In this document: positions 46,761 to 61,500 of the stretch, in pieces | Layout: every line of letters begins with the position of its first letter | Position numbering within the stretch: position 1 is the stretch's first letter | Assembly: GCF_030463565.1 (NCBI RefSeq) | Contig: NC_134676.1 | Location: 27,529,228 to 27,593,227, forward strand | Direction: 5' to 3' | Source of the DNA: Pelecanus crispus | Lineage: Eukaryota > Chordata > Aves > Pelecaniformes > Pelecanidae | DNA: 64,000 nt | Position numbers and translations under genes: made by a program | The notes under the pieces: generated by a model | The model's input: only the letters and a program-made list of their open reading frames with translations | Databases searched by the model: none | What the model was told of the DNA's origin: nothing

Positions 46761-49700
46761 CCGGAGTGTGTCTGCTGGGGGTCACCTGAGGAAGCAGCCC
46801 TGTGCCCTTCTGCAGGAGCCTGCTGGCCTGGGTGCCAAAACAGCCCAGGATGCTCATCCTGAGGTAGCCCAGCCCAGGCAAGACAGATCCCATATCATAA
46901 TCCATACCATAAGTAATGCCTGGGATAAGAAGGTGCTGCGCCCCGTCCCTCCTTCCAGCCTTCCTTCTGCTCCCCAGCCCAGCCTTGGGCCAGGCAGTAG
47001 CCCCTCTGCACCCAGGCTTGGCTCCCAGTTGGAAATTTATGGTAATTTAGATCAGCCCTTTGAGGGCGCACGGGGAGTGTATGGAGCAGGGCTGGTCAGT
47101 GTGCCCAGCCCCCCTATCCCACGGGTGCCCCTGCGTGGGCCAAGAAGAGCGGTGGCCTGGCTGGGATATGCCTTGGTCCTTCCAATCCCACAGTGGTCCC
47201 TTCCCAGTGCCATGGCACGCCGGGAGGAAAAGCAGGTCTCCACTTAGATGTAAAGGAGTGCAAATATCACTCTGCTTCTTCCAAATGTACGGAAGGCTGT
47301 TTACAAGCATGTAATTTTTACAGCTGCTTTATATTGCTATAAGCAAGACAGCTTTATGATGTAGGAATGTTGTAAAGTGTGGTATGGAAGATCTTTAAAA
47401 AATATGTGCTTTTTAACGGTAGAGAAAAATGCTCTTTCTGGCTGGGGGCAGAGGATTGAGATGCAACCTGTAAGATCCAACTCTTGACACCAAGTGCTGC
47501 AACTCTATGGAAAGGGCCTTTGGCTGAATTCGCACTCCTAAAACATCCATCATTTCCTCCATATTCTAATGCAACTGTTGTCCTGGTTATGAGCAAAGCT
47601 TTTTGATCCTACCCAACTTTGATACAACATTTGTTTCCATGGCAATAGATCTTCGTGTTCTGAGTCCTGGAGATTTTTGAAACGTACCCTTAGCACCAGC
47701 TGAAGCTTCGCAACATAAAACATCTAAGCTGATGCTCTTACGTATTTAACATGGATGAAAGGAAGGGGACTGCAGGTTTCACTCATACATGTTGCAGGTT
47801 GTGTGTGAATGATTTTATTACAAGATCTCACTCGTGCTGATATTAAACGATAGAAATTAAACAGCACTGACTAGTTCTACCTAACGACAGGAACAGCTTT
47901 GCTTCATTCACATAAAGTGATCAAAATAAATGAGTGAATTCCATATAAATCGAGAGGGAATATTTATGCTGAATAACAATTAGCCTATTACTGACTAAGT
48001 AGCTACCACCAGGCACTGGGGCTGTTATGAGCTGGGCTTATTGGCTTACCTTAAGGTGTGTTTTAGCTTTGAGCAATTCCACCCAGCATGTAAAGAGACT
48101 CAGATTTATGTTTGTATATATGGATTCATTTCCACACCGGCATGTATCCACATGGGTTTACCTCCCTCTAAACACAACATCACCCCTAATGTCTAAGAAA
48201 TATACATAACGATAATGTCACTGAACCTTTCATTTGCTCTCTTGATGAAATGCTTTGACACTCTCTCCTCTCTTCCTCCCCTCAAATCCCCCTGGAAGGC
48301 AGAATCTGCTCTTACCCGCTGCTGGAGATTGCATTCACTGAGCAATTACTAACATTGGAAGAAAGTTTGTGCAAGGCAAGGGATCAGATAACATTGCAGC
48401 ATGGATTATAATATTGTACTAGCAGCAATGATCCCTGCTCCTAGAAATGAAAATGTGGTTTAATTTGTGTTGTGGTCTTTAAATTTTCATTTTTCAGAAT
48501 AAAAACCTCCGCACATGAAAATGTATCTTGCAGTAATGGAGGTATGGCAGTTAACCTGTCAGTTGAAAGTATGTAACCTTCCTTTTCTCCTTTTCATGAC
48601 AAAGGTAATCTCATCTGAGGGCATTTATGTGAAGAAATAACAGCATGGCATGGTGAAACCACTGGCTCATTAATCCTGGCATCTACTTCCTGCAGGGCTT
48701 CTTGATTAGTTAGATTCATTCATCGGGTATTTCGGAGTTTTTGATTTCTCACCACTGGCTAGGTTCACTGAGTTCAGGCTAAATTGAGCCAGAAGCAATG
48801 TTTATTAGTAATTTTGTAATACAGACTACCCTAATAATTCAGTACAAATATCTCATCTGAAATATATCCATTCACCCTAACACCTAATGCAGTTTGCAGC
48901 TGTGTTCAGAGAGAACTGAGAGAACACAAGTGATTGGGCATGTATTTTCTAAATTATTAATATGAGAGCTAATAGTGAACTCCTCTTCATTTCCAATGCT
49001 GGAATTAAGATCCTTTTTTTTTTTTTAAAGCAAGCCCTGACACAGAGGCGATCACCTCCTGCCTGCCATTAAGGCTGAACTCAGAGCGGTTGGTCTGGGA
49101 AACGTGGCCTATTTAGCCTTTCAACATAAAGATGAAAGGGAGAACAAAGGAATTTTAGTTTTTCCCTCATGTGTGCTGTAAACATAGGAAAAAATCTAAA
49201 AACCACAAAAGGAAAAGGAAAAGGAGTCCTTAGAAATTAGTGTCCTGTAATGTCACAGATCTATCTCAACTGTTTGATAGCCATAATAGAGTTACAGCTT
49301 GGACAAAAGGGACAAAGAAGCAAAGGCCTGCAGCCTTTAAAGGCTGTCCTGTCTGTGAGTTCAGCAGATGCATGTGTGAAGATTTGCGGGATCGGTGCTC
49401 AAAATTGTTCCGCCAGAGAGCTTTCCCCCATTCTGTAAACTCTCTTTTCTAAAAGAAATGATGACCACACATGGACTGCATTCAAATGCCTGACTGCAGC
49501 TTGCACCACATCGGCTCATCCAGTCATAGGGGAGATCCGAGGCCTGGGAGCCAGTTTGACTTTATGAACACACACAATGTACCCCAAAATCTCTGGGCAA
49601 GACAGCTGACAGCCATGGCTTAACTCAGAGAAGCAGAATTTGCTCCAAAATATGTAAGACCCACAGGCTCCTTTTAAACATCACAGACTGATCATCACCC

Positions 49701-52700
49701 ATGTCAATGATGCAATCATGAGAGGAAAACAGAGGTGGTGGTGGTGGAGGAAGGGAGTAGGGACAGCACGGTTTTAATTTTTTACCTCATCATGACAAGA
49801 GTAGCAAGAATAGCAGCAAAAGCCAGTGGGGCTGGTCGTGCCTGGGATGGCGTAGGGGACTGTCTTTGATTAACCATCATCCTTCTATTCGAGTAGTGCT
49901 CAAGGGGCTGCATTAATAGCCACATATGGCCCTCACTCCTCAGGGTAAAAATGTCAGGACGGTGTCTCTCTTTTCATGCTCCTCACAGACAGGGCTCACG
50001 CACAGATCAGCCCATCTTTGTCTTCCACCTGCGATGTTGTACAATAGTATGGGTGGGAGGTCACCTCTCTTATTTGCCAATAAATTGTGCCTGCCTCAGC
50101 TTCTCCTGAGACCATCTTTGAGGCTCAAGAGCTCTGCTTCACTTTTACATTGCATCATTCATCAACGCTTATGCTTAAAAACATTTTTCAGGGCTAAAAT
50201 TATGCTTTTATGAGCTTTGAAATCTGCCAGAGGAGAATCACTCCCTGGGAGGAAGGAATCCAGAGACGTTTGTGCAGGGTTTGCCATTGGAGGTTACACA
50301 ACCATTCTGCAGAGTTTCTTACACTGCTTCGAAGGTCGAGAGGGAAAATGCAGAATATGCTTAATACACTGTCTGTGAGGGTGACGTTTTCTCCTGACCC
50401 CCATACACAGTTTGTGCCTTGGAGTATGAAGTTTGATTAGCCTTTTCTTGCAGCACTGGAAGCATCATGGTAGTGATCCAAAAAGTACTTTGGAAAAAAA
50501 CAAACTACAGACTTTCTCTCACTGACCTCCTGCTACAGTGAATTTCATAAGCTGACGATGCACCCTGTAAGGACACATTTCTTTTTTACTGGTTTCAATT
50601 TATTGCCCTTTAATATAATTTAAGTGGCAGCTATGATTCCCTGTGGCTCCTTTACAAGCTTTTAAGGTTTATTTTTTTGCTAACTTTTTAAAGAGCATTT
50701 CAGAATGACTATGAGCACCCTCCCCTGTTTTTGGTGTCTAATAATTAAGAGGAAGCACCGTCCCCCATTTCAAGGCATAAACATTACTTTATAATGAAAT
50801 TTCCATGTACTGGAAGGCTGTAACATTGAGCTTTCTGCCTTATAGTGCAGGCCAGGGAAAACTTGATTTAACTGTAACACGAGGACTCCCCATGTCATTG
50901 TAGCCGGAGGATTTGGTTGTGCCACCGTCACAGTCAATGTAAGTCAATGATACGCCAGGTAAGCAGAAGACAAAATATTCGAAGGGGGCATAGTGTGGTC
51001 TAGCTGCTCTTTGCCATGGCCACGGCCATTACATGGTGCTTTTTGGTGTCCCCTGGGCTCCCAAGGCCAGGACACACTCAGGGAGTCCCCAGGAGGGAGG
51101 GGTCTCTCATTTCAGCAATGTCACCTGGCTTACAGGCTTGTGTCGCTAGGCAGATATCCACTGAATTCAGATTTATAAACAAAACCGAGTGTAAAAAGAT
51201 ATTTCAGCAGCTACACAGCCACAAAATGTCACCAGAAATTAACCAGCTTTGCTCTTTCAACTGGAGAACAAAATGAGAAGTCTACAGAAGGTCAGACATA
51301 TAAAAATGCATTGAGATGAACAGGGAAGAATATTAAATTACTAAATAAAGAATTACACTTTGTACAGTTCGTGGCTCTACTCTTTGTGTCTATTATAAGC
51401 AATAATTAAGACCCACAACTGTATTCGTTGTCAGCTTGTATTCTTATTGTCAGGTCTTGGTAGCAAATAAATGACTCATGCTTTACTCTTGAAATTTTAA
51501 TTATTATAAGAAATACTCAAAGACAATTCCACTATATTTCATATTACTGTCACTTTGCCCTTTCTGCTTTAACTTCTGTGCAATTTTAAGCTTGGGTTTG
51601 CTGGAACTGTGATCAGACAGATCCCCGCAGGAGTGGAAAGTCCTGCTGGGCTCTGAGGGACCCCCTCTGGGTAAAGACAGCTACAATGGAGATGCTTTTT
51701 AAAGGATGTGGAATCCTGTGTTATTAGCTGATTGCTCTGGCCTTTCTTCATATCTCACACAAGAAGCTGCTACCTCTGACCCACTCATCATGTGGTTCGT
51801 ATCCTCACTTAAATCAGACCTTTCTCATTTCTGTTGGAGATGATTCTTGTCCTGTCTACAATAAATTGCTCTAATAGTCCTTCATTCATTATCTCCTCCT
51901 CTCTTAGCCTCTCCAGTAGGGTGTAAATCTGTAGATTTTGTTCATGGATGTTATAGTCACTCAATTACACCCAAAATATAAAGCCAGCCTATTACTTGTT
52001 GATGCCTTCCATACACATCCTTCTTTATGTTATAACTCTTGACAGCAGCTGGTTACACCATTACTTGCTAAATGAAAGCATCCAATGTTGCAGGTATTTT
52101 TTTGAAAAGCGTCTAAGTGTCTTAGCACCTACGTCTCCTCTTCACAGTAATGTAGGCTGCCAAGTTCTATCAATTTTAATCCTCTTGTTACCTTCACCAA
52201 CTTCTTATCAAACTCCACAACTAGTTCAGAATTTTCTTCTTTATCAGATAATGTCCTCTGAACTTGTTCTGTCCAAAGTCTCTACCAATACACAAATCTC
52301 TTCTTTCCATTAATTGCACTGTTCTGATCCTGGCCACCTTTGACATCAGAGTTGTCCAGTCATTCTAGAAGTACTCTTTCTACCAAGCCACAAAGTCCCA
52401 TCTCAGCTTTAAATCCCATCTTGATCCTTATATTTTACCTCTAGCTTCAGAATGATTTTATGAATAAAGCAGTTTGGGATCCTCCACATGAAAGATTATC
52501 TACTTGCCTGTTCCTGTTTTCACTGATGGCTCTAGGATTTTGACACATCACATACTCTTCTGATTACCTGTGTGAATCACACTAGGTGGAAAAGGATTTA
52601 GCACACCATTCCTGGCTGTGCCTTTTGCCCTTGCCTTCTGCCATCATCATGTGTGCCACTCCACTGCTGAACCTCTGTGAAAAGATTTTGATACTCTTAG

Positions 52701-55700
52701 GTCACATCCAGGTCTTCTCATTTCCAAACTGGCAGAAAAAATTCAAATGAGCTGGCACTTGACCCATCAGCAAATTGTTCAGGGACAAAAGGCTTCCTCA
52801 TTCCAGGTACTCAGGGCAGTTTTCACCAGTCCTGCCTCATATCAGGGTCCGCGCACCAGCAGAAAATCCTGAAGGCATCCTGTTTGCCTCAGCACAAGCT
52901 TCTTGAGAGGCTCCCAGGGGAGCAGCTTGACTGGCAAAGGCAGTCAGAGTCCCATTTACACTCTAGCTGAGCTGCACTGGCCGGAGCAGCTGTGCACAGG
53001 GCCAGGTCATTGCTTCCACACCTTTCAAGAGGAGTACCTAGATGGGATGTCTCTGCTTATGGCTGAGTCTGCCCTGCCTTGCACAAGAATGCAACATATG
53101 AAAATTTCTCTCAGTTTATAGTTGTTTGAGGAGAGGATGATAGGCACAAAGGATGGGTGACAGGCTTTCATAGCATGGTGAGGAGATCCCATTCCTCTCC
53201 ATTGCCTAAGTTGGGAAGCAGGCTGCAGCAGCCTTGCTCCAAATCACTCGTTGCTGACTTCAGTTTAGGTACCATAGTGCATTCAAATGTCCTAAATTTT
53301 ACCCGTATTGCTGCACTCTCTCAGGGCGTATCTCTGAGGACTTTAAAGAGTGACAAGAATAAGCCAACAGAAAATACAAAGCAACAGGTTTATGCTGAAT
53401 TTAAATTGTCTGTAGGTGGCTGGGTGTGACTTGGGTGCCGCTGCATGACTTTGTCTTGCACACTGGGATCCAGTGCCAGGGCTTGGAGTCCAAAATGCAA
53501 TCCCAGACATGATTCAGTGGCCTGGAGTTGTATTGGTGAGTAGTAATACCAATTCTAGAATCTTACTATGGTTTATTTACTGGTCATATTAGCATGTGAA
53601 CTGATTCACATTGCCACAGAAAACCTTTGCTTGCATATGAATGTTTTCATGCTATCAGCCACTTCTGATACCTCACAGATTTTTTTCTATTTTCTCCCTC
53701 CTAATCTATTTTTTTAGGCCAACAAACCTGCTTCAATGCCAGCATCTGCCTTTCTAATAATGTAACTATTTACTGCATCATTGTGCTCTACTCTCATTTC
53801 ATGTTGTCATACTCTCCACGACATTATTTGAAAATTGTCAAAACCCTCAGTGAGAAATTTCTACCAGAGGGAAAATGAGAAATGCAAACAGTGCAGCCTG
53901 GTTACCATGAAAAGGCACGGAGACTGAAGTCATGCCGTGCCTCTCCAGTGTGACCTCCTTCTGGACACAGGCTGAGACACTCAGACCACATATGCTAGAA
54001 AAGCTGATGCTTGTTTTATCTTGTCATGTGTGCTTTCAGTATAGATGTTTAAGTTTGCTCTGAGTCCCTCTGGAGAGCTCTGCATTGTGTTTCCATCATC
54101 ATCTTTTGTGTCTTTTGGTCGACAGAGTTCACTTCTTTCTTCAGCAACAAATGCCCATGCAGTGATCAGTGAATTATTATAAAAAAAGGAATTGCTTGTA
54201 TTGAGTTATATCTCCAGGACTGAGCTAGCCTGACTTAGGCTAAGTGGCTTTAACTGAACCAAATGCACTAGATAAAGGACAAGCAAAAATAACTGAGTAT
54301 GTTGAATGGGGTGCTTGTATAAGAAGCAACCATCAAATGTTTCCCTGAGCTCAGTCCCCAAACATTTCTACCTACAGCTGCTCACGGTTGCTTTGTCAAG
54401 TTGGTCCTTAGGAGTAGAGAAATAGGCAGGGTCTGCAGTGCCTTGTCAGAGCCCTCCTGCTGGGTGGCCTCTGCAGGCTGTTGCAGCCCAGGACATGCTA
54501 CAGACATCATGCTCAGGGTAGGGAAGAAAACATGTTTTAGGAAGAATGGTACATTTAGGCAATCAAGTGTTCAGTGCAGTTTAGCTATACGAGAGCAGAC
54601 CTCTAGGATGGTGTTAGCTATTTTCATACTGTTTTCCAAATTCCATCTCACGTGCCCCAGAACTCCACCAAATTTAGCCCTGAACCACACCATGTTTCAA
54701 AAAAACTCTGAAGGTGGCTACCGAGCTGCTTAGCCACCCCGGTGCAGAGAGGTGTGCCTGGCACCAACATGTCCCTGCCTCTCTCAGTGGCAGCATGTGT
54801 CTCAATTTACATGAGCTGACTCCAGCTGGAATGGATGTATCAGGTGTTAGCCCATTCCATTCGCACCCCGGAGGTCAGAAACACTCCTCTTCAGGTGTTA
54901 CACCAGGGTTGTTCATAGCACAGATGGGAGTTAACAAGCTGCTGCAGGAGATGCCACCACAGAAGGGAGCAGCTCAACCATTGGCAGGCTGGCTGACACT
55001 TGCAAGCATTTGCTTCTCCATGTGCTAGTAGTACATGGACCATGTCTTCTGCAATCTGCAAAACAAGAAGTCTCCAAAACAAGAGATCCAGAAGCCTGCT
55101 TTGTAACCAAACAGAGTTTAAGACTGACCCAGACAGAATGTTCCTCAGCTGTTCCACAAACTTCTGAGTATAACAAGGTCATTTATTTCTGGAACCAGTG
55201 CTGAAAGGACATGAAGGCTACCTGCAGTTAAAAAAAAAAAAAAAATAGTGGTACACATTTAGAGTCTCCCTTCTCAATTAAGAAGCCAAATAAAAACTGG
55301 TACTGTGGGCTTGTGAGGCACACAACTGCTGGATGTCTGCATGTCTTGCTCCTTGTACTAAATATGATATTGTGCCATGCTTTATGTCCTGTAGGTTGAA
55401 AATCTTGCCCATGAAGTTACATATTGTCCCGTATCTGACATAGCTGTATAGAGGACTTTTCCAAATACTGATAAGAAACATGTGTACTTCTAAAAAATCC
55501 CCCCCCCCGCAACAGAAATACACATTGAGTAATTTTAAGCTGAATCAATCATCAGAATGTCTTCAGAATAAAGCTGGTGTTATTTTCTAACTTTTGTTTG
55601 GCTAATCCAATGAGGCTACTAAATATTGCCAAGTATTAAGGATGTGAAGTCAAAAAGCTTTTTTTTTTCAGCTCAGCTGTGCTGAATGGCAATTACATAT

Positions 55701-58530
55701 TCTGAACAACCATACAACTTCTTTAATCAAATGAGGTAATATGAAATTGGCTAGATTTTCCTCAATACTTTCAACTTCAGTGAAAAATACAATAATTAAA
55801 CTCTCGGTACAATGACTTTCAAACCTCTGTGCACTCTCAGCCCCCTCCCTTCTTCTGTCTCTGGATAATAAATCCTTATGAAAGCTGCCACCACGACTGA
55901 GACAGGTTGTGAAATTGTTTAATAATGTTGACTCAAGTAGTGACATAATTTGGAGACTTTGGTTTTCTTGCAACATCTTTAAAGACAACTGTGAGCTGCT
56001 GGATGTGGCAGAGCAGATACAGCCCCCAGCAGCAGGAAGGAGGGTGTTTGCAGCAACAGGAAGTCTATTATCCCCCCTGCAGATTGAGGTGAGTCAGCTT
56101 TAGGGGGAAGAAACCCGCATGTTGTCCTCTTTCTCCTTCCCTGGTGGCCCATCTTACAAGCCCTTCTTTGAAACACTTAGGAGAGGGGCAGAGACATGTG
56201 AGTTAATGCCTCATATTTTGGAGACCGGGGAGGGTGCCCAAGCCACTCTTGACAGCCCAAGGAAAACATTTTAACATGCCTGGAAAATAAAAACATCTAG
56301 TGGAAAGTAAACCCCGCAGAGCCAATTGCTTTCTCCATTCTCAGAAGCAACCACCACATCAGGCCCTGGGTGCTTACTGAACCCGTGCGGAGTCGGCAGT
56401 TGGACTCCAGGAACTTTTGTTTTACAAACTGATCATTTTGCCAGGAAGACACAAATCTACTTTAAGAAGGAGATAAAGAATAAGCCTGCAAGGTTCCTTC
56501 CCACTGTTTTGCTTTTTCATCTGTGAATGACATTAGCCTAACTCCAGCAAAAATTATCAGGGTGTAACTCAACTGGCTGTATATTGGGAAAAAAAGTCAC
56601 TTTTGTTGTTCCTTGTACAGGAGATGTTGTGAGTCTGAGCACCTCGGCTCCGGTGTGAGAACCATGCTGTGTTTCAAAAGGCAGTTCAACTCCCACAAAG
56701 TACTGCAAGATAATACTATGCTCCCCAAATATCTTGCGGTTTTAAAAGTATGTATCTAATAAATCTGAACTTTATCTGTTTAAATGGATGTAAAATGTCT
56801 GTCTCAAAAGCTGGGCTGTAATTCTAAGGATGCCATGGAAAGAAGAAAAAAAAAATTACTAGCACTAGTAACAGATGTGAAATTACATTAGATAAATATA
56901 ATCATTAGTTTCAGTCTCACCCTGGTTAATTTGTTTGTGGAAATGTGCAACCCATTATTCATTAGGTAATTTTTCACACATTGATTAGAAAGCCATGTCG
57001 AATTGTGACCCAGCACATTGGGGTTTGCCTATCTTGCAGTGAACTACATCGCTTACAATAGTGGAAATGGGGGACAAAATGTTTATCTCAGGCTGATTTT
57101 GTGCCAATAAATAAAGTAAATCAATAGCCAGTGAAGTGTGAACGACATTTCTCTGCTGTATAATATGGTTTTGGGGGCAATTTGACATGCTACAAGGGGA
57201 AACAAGGGTCTTGAACAGAAAGGTAATAAAAGCAAATCATGCTGGTAACTGTTACTGAAGTCCTGTATTTTTCTCTACATGGGCAGCTTTAAGATGAGAA
57301 AAATAATGCACATAACAGTCTAAAAACACCAAGACACTCCCCAGCTTTGTAAACATTGGGGATCTGATCCAGATGTGGTCAAGAGACAGGCAGGTTTCTG
57401 GGGAATCGATGTGCCCATGGATGCTGGCTCTGTGTTTAGATGGGATCTTGAAATGTGCTGGCAGTGCCAGCATTTCCCTGACAGCGCTTGCCTCCAGTGA
57501 CTTCTTCCCTCTGGTACCTTCCTTTCTAAGGGGTTCTGAACCTATAAATAGTTTTGCATCAAATCTCAGAAGCAGTATTCCCATATCCCCATGAGACCAC
57601 TGCAGCATGGATGCAGCTTATTTTAAGTGGCATTTGCTGCCTTTGTGAACTGGTGGAACTTCATCAGCTTCAGTGTTTTATGCCGGTTTGCACCAGCAAA
57701 GAAGCTGACCCTTCATTGCTGTTATTCAACTTCAATATTTTGCCTTTGCAAATTGCAGGTAAGTAAAAATGCAAAGGAGAGAATTACGCATTTGTGGCTG
57801 GTGCTGTTACACCCTGCTCAAATTATTCTTCCCAAAGATATTTGGGCAATGTAGGTACATGAGCAGTGGTTTTACCTAAGCATCAGTTGTGGGGTACCTT
57901 GTTTCATTCACACTGCTTCTCAACTCAACTAAATACAAATGGGAATAAACCTTTTTTTTTTTTTTTGGCATTGCTATAAAGGAACAGAGTGGAAGGGATG
58001 TTGCAGTACAGCTCAAACTAGTCTTCAGTGAAATCTCAGAAATTAGTCTTAGATATCACCATGGCTGGCACCAGGACAAAAAAAGAACACATGGCAAACA
58101 CAGGGAAAATAATTCCTTTAGCAAATTCCAACATCTCCAAAGCATTCTGCAGTTCAGTTGCCTACAATGCCCTGCACTAACCATCACAGCATTTGCAGCA
58201 GTCCATGTAAGGTAAAGTACAATGATAAACTCAGTCTGGAGGAAACGCAGTGTAATAAGCTCAGCCAACCCAGCCCGGAACCTTTCCCACCTCTGTGCCC
58301 ATGGCTCTTGGTGGGTCTTGGCTTCTTCCTATGGATACCCAAGGAGACACACCTGCCCTGCAAGTGGGGACAGGGCAGGGGCTGGAGTGAGCCATCGCTC
58401 GTTTCCTGGCTCTAAAAGCTGGTTAATAATGTTGAGGTTCTCTCAGGCATTAAACTGAATTTCAGCCACTGCAAGCAGGCAGGGAGAGGTTGTTCCTATA
58501 CCAACCCAAAGAGAATTTTGTGCTTTCTAG
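46761..58530. other. gene-poor region downstream of OTP
   Basis: About 11.8 kb with no gene, RNA or recognisable transposon. Short simple runs occur at 55229-55245 (A), 55500-55508 (C), 55660-55669 (T) and 57952-57966 (T). Quiet, repeat-poor AT-rich stretches near 48.3-48.9 and 50.56-50.85 kb could be distal enhancers. A pyrimidine-rich strand bias is visible at about 51.8-52.5 kb without an explanation. Confidence 0.45.
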
Positions 58531-58598
58531 TTCCTTCCTTCCTTCCTTCCTTCCTTCCTTCCTTCCTTCCTTCCTTCCTTCCTTCCTTCCTTCCTTCC
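58531..58598 (+). repeat. (TTCC)17 microsatellite
   Basis: Seventeen perfect TTCC units, 68 bases. A perfect tetranucleotide array of this length is probably polymorphic. It creates a false minus-strand frame of Lys-Glu-Gly-Arg repeats. Confidence 0.98.
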
Positions 58599-61500
58599 GG
58601 TTGCAGGAGGGGGGCATGTTGCTCTAGAGAAACCCTCAGAGTTGAGAAGTGGGGAATCCCATTTCCTGGGGGGTCCTGGTAGGGATTCACATGTGGCACA
58701 GTCCCTTTGAGGATGGTTGCACAAGCATCTGCCCACCACAGAGTTCATGTGTATCTGGGCATCAAGGTCCTTTGATCAAATCACACACTGTCTGTTGAAA
58801 TCAGAAAGGAACTGACTTCTGATGTACTTTTAAATCAAAATAAGTAACTGATGTAATAAAAAAATCAATAAATCTCAGTATCATTTAAAATTGGCTGTTA
58901 ATGTTGCATTTGTGGTTTTCACAGAAATCAAATTAAATTGTGTGAAACAGTTGTTACCTGAATGTCTGCAAAATAATAGAACAATGTGTCTATTAAACTC
59001 ATAGGAGTCTCTTCTAACACCAAACGTGCAAGAGCAATATATATCCGTTGATTCATAAGGTGCCTCTGCCTGGCATTTTAAGCCTCAGATGTTTTCTTTA
59101 AAATACAGATTAAAATAACTTGCGTTTTTCCACATAATGCAGACTGCATTAAGGCAATTAACATTTAATTAACAGCAGGTTTTCCCCGGCAGGTCAGATT
59201 GCGAAGGGCTCACTGTTGTTGCCATAGAAAGTGGAAGGCTGGGCTGTTTGGTTTCCAGAAAAGGAACAGCTGTGTTTGAGCCCTGACAGTCTGAAAGCAT
59301 CCTGGGTAGGCTATAATGCTCCAAAGGACAAGGAGAGGAGGAAGCTGTCAGTGTCACAGAGACCATCTCAGGCTGCTGGAGAATGTCATCTGCTTTAGAA
59401 ATCAGTGTGCTGTTGTTAGGGCATTTTTTTTAATTGAACTGACAGTAGAGCTTTAAAACTCCTGTAAGCACTCAGTAAGCTAATTTAACTGTTTTCCTCT
59501 GATATGCTTCTTAATTGCATGAACAGAGCAGTGCAATTATTTCTTACAGTTTTGCTTTTCATCTTTTATTTTTGCTGCTTCTCTTCTCTTCAGATTCTTC
59601 ACTCTTTCTCTTGGTAGCCATTTGGGGCTCGTTATGAATATTATCCAAGAACAGATAGATGCACACATTTCATTAAGAAGTCACATTGTTGCTCTGAATT
59701 GAAAGCTGCTATCAAGATGGTACAAACAATATTTTTAAAGGGATCTTTAAAAAGGACAGAAATGCTGAAATGAAGATAACAAGATAGATGTAGTGAATCT
59801 GTAATAACACAGACTAATATCTCCTGGGAAAAAAGAAAAAAAAAAGCAATCTCAAAGAGAACTTGGAAGAGCATGGGGGCTCCCAGAAGGCTGGTGGAGT
59901 TTGCCTTTTCTCTTCAGTAGGCGCAAGACAAGCCTCTAAATGACAGTATCAGTGAAATGCAATAGCAAAAACAACAACCGACTATTTTTCAATAGCATGA
60001 TTCAAGGCTTCATGTTGTGGAAGGAGGTTGTCCTGGTCTGCTCCTAGACTTCAGCAACTGCAGGTAGAGAGGCTCCTACAGTCCAGGGCAGTCAGACAGA
60101 GAGATTCAGACAAAAAAAAAACCCTCATAAATGGTTTAGGCTGTGGTTTTACTCCTCAGTTGTCTTCAGAGGAGAGCAATAGATCAGCTTTCTCTCTTTT
60201 GGTAACAGATTTTAACCATCAAAAGTTATCCATCTGTCCTGTTGAATTCATTAATCCCCATGCCCGCATATGTTTGATAAAGAGTCTGATGAAGAAGAAC
60301 TGTGATGCAGTGACAGACCTTAGGGAAAGTGTGATCCCAGGAATAATATATATATGTATAATACATACTATATATGTATTATCCCAGGAAAGGGTATGAA
60401 TCCAGATAACCCTTTAAGAAGAGCAGCTTGGTAACTGCTGTGTTGATACTTTTCCTCAGATTGTGGAGGAGACTTAAAGAAACACAAAGTACATGAAGAA
60501 ACTAGGCTGTTGAGGGCATAGGCAGGAGCAACAGCTCTGCTAGCTGTGAGTAGTGTGTTTAGCCTGTCCCAGTGTGGCCCTTCAGTGGTGTTAGCTAACA
60601 TGATGGGATGCACTGGCCCAGGAAGACCAAGGCATGTGGCTTAGATGCAGATGAGGAAACCAGAGATGGAAAGAACCTGGCACTCTGCCTTCACGCATTG
60701 GTGCCAGGAGCTGCAATAAGGAACTAAATCCAGTCTACATGGGGCCTTTTGGGCTGCTTCTCCTTGGGAGGCTCTTGGGAGCACAGCAGAGCTGTGGGCA
60801 TCCTCCCTGCTGGCCCCAGAGGTGGGGCTGAGAGCCAGGGCTGGGGCATAACTGCCCTCCTGGGAGCCCTCCAGCTCCTCTCTCTCTATGTGGGGGCTTC
60901 TTAGCAGAAAATACTTCAAAAAGAAAAAGAGAACCAACGTGATTGATTTAGCACGTTTGTCTTCACAAATAGCATGGGTCTGTGTAGCTTTGACTGAGGG
61001 CAGCTAAGAGTGGCAGCTTTCTTTGAGTGCCAGCATGATTGCCTGCAATGATAGCGCTCTCAAATCATGTGAGGAGTACAACGCAGAGAGCGGGAGACAG
61101 CAGGTTTATTTAGGTTTGTTACTGGGGGTAACCGAAAGATAGTGGGAACCTGTCTACTTGGGTAGAGTAGTGAAGAGTCATCAGAGGTGAGGGTTTCTGG
61201 AGCAACAGCTCCCCAGTGCTCACTCATGTCAGGCTACTGACTAGAGTGAAAGGAGCTTTGGAAATCTTCCTGTCTGGATGAGACAAAACACACCAATACT
61301 ACCCTCTATGGAAACAGCCTGTACAAGGAGCAGGAGGATCGTCAAAATTTCCTATATCTAGATTGCTTAGTGCCTGTCCTCCTCCTGTGGTCAGAGTGGT
61401 GTTGTGTCCAGGGTGTAGGACTCCAGGACACCCCCAAAAGATGGACTCTGCATGGGAGTGAGGCACTGCAAAGAGTGCAAACTGCTCCTGGACAGGTTGA

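Noticed and set aside
58496..58748. Minus frames with Lys-Glu-Gly-Arg repeats
   Set aside because: They are only the translation of the TTCC microsatellite.
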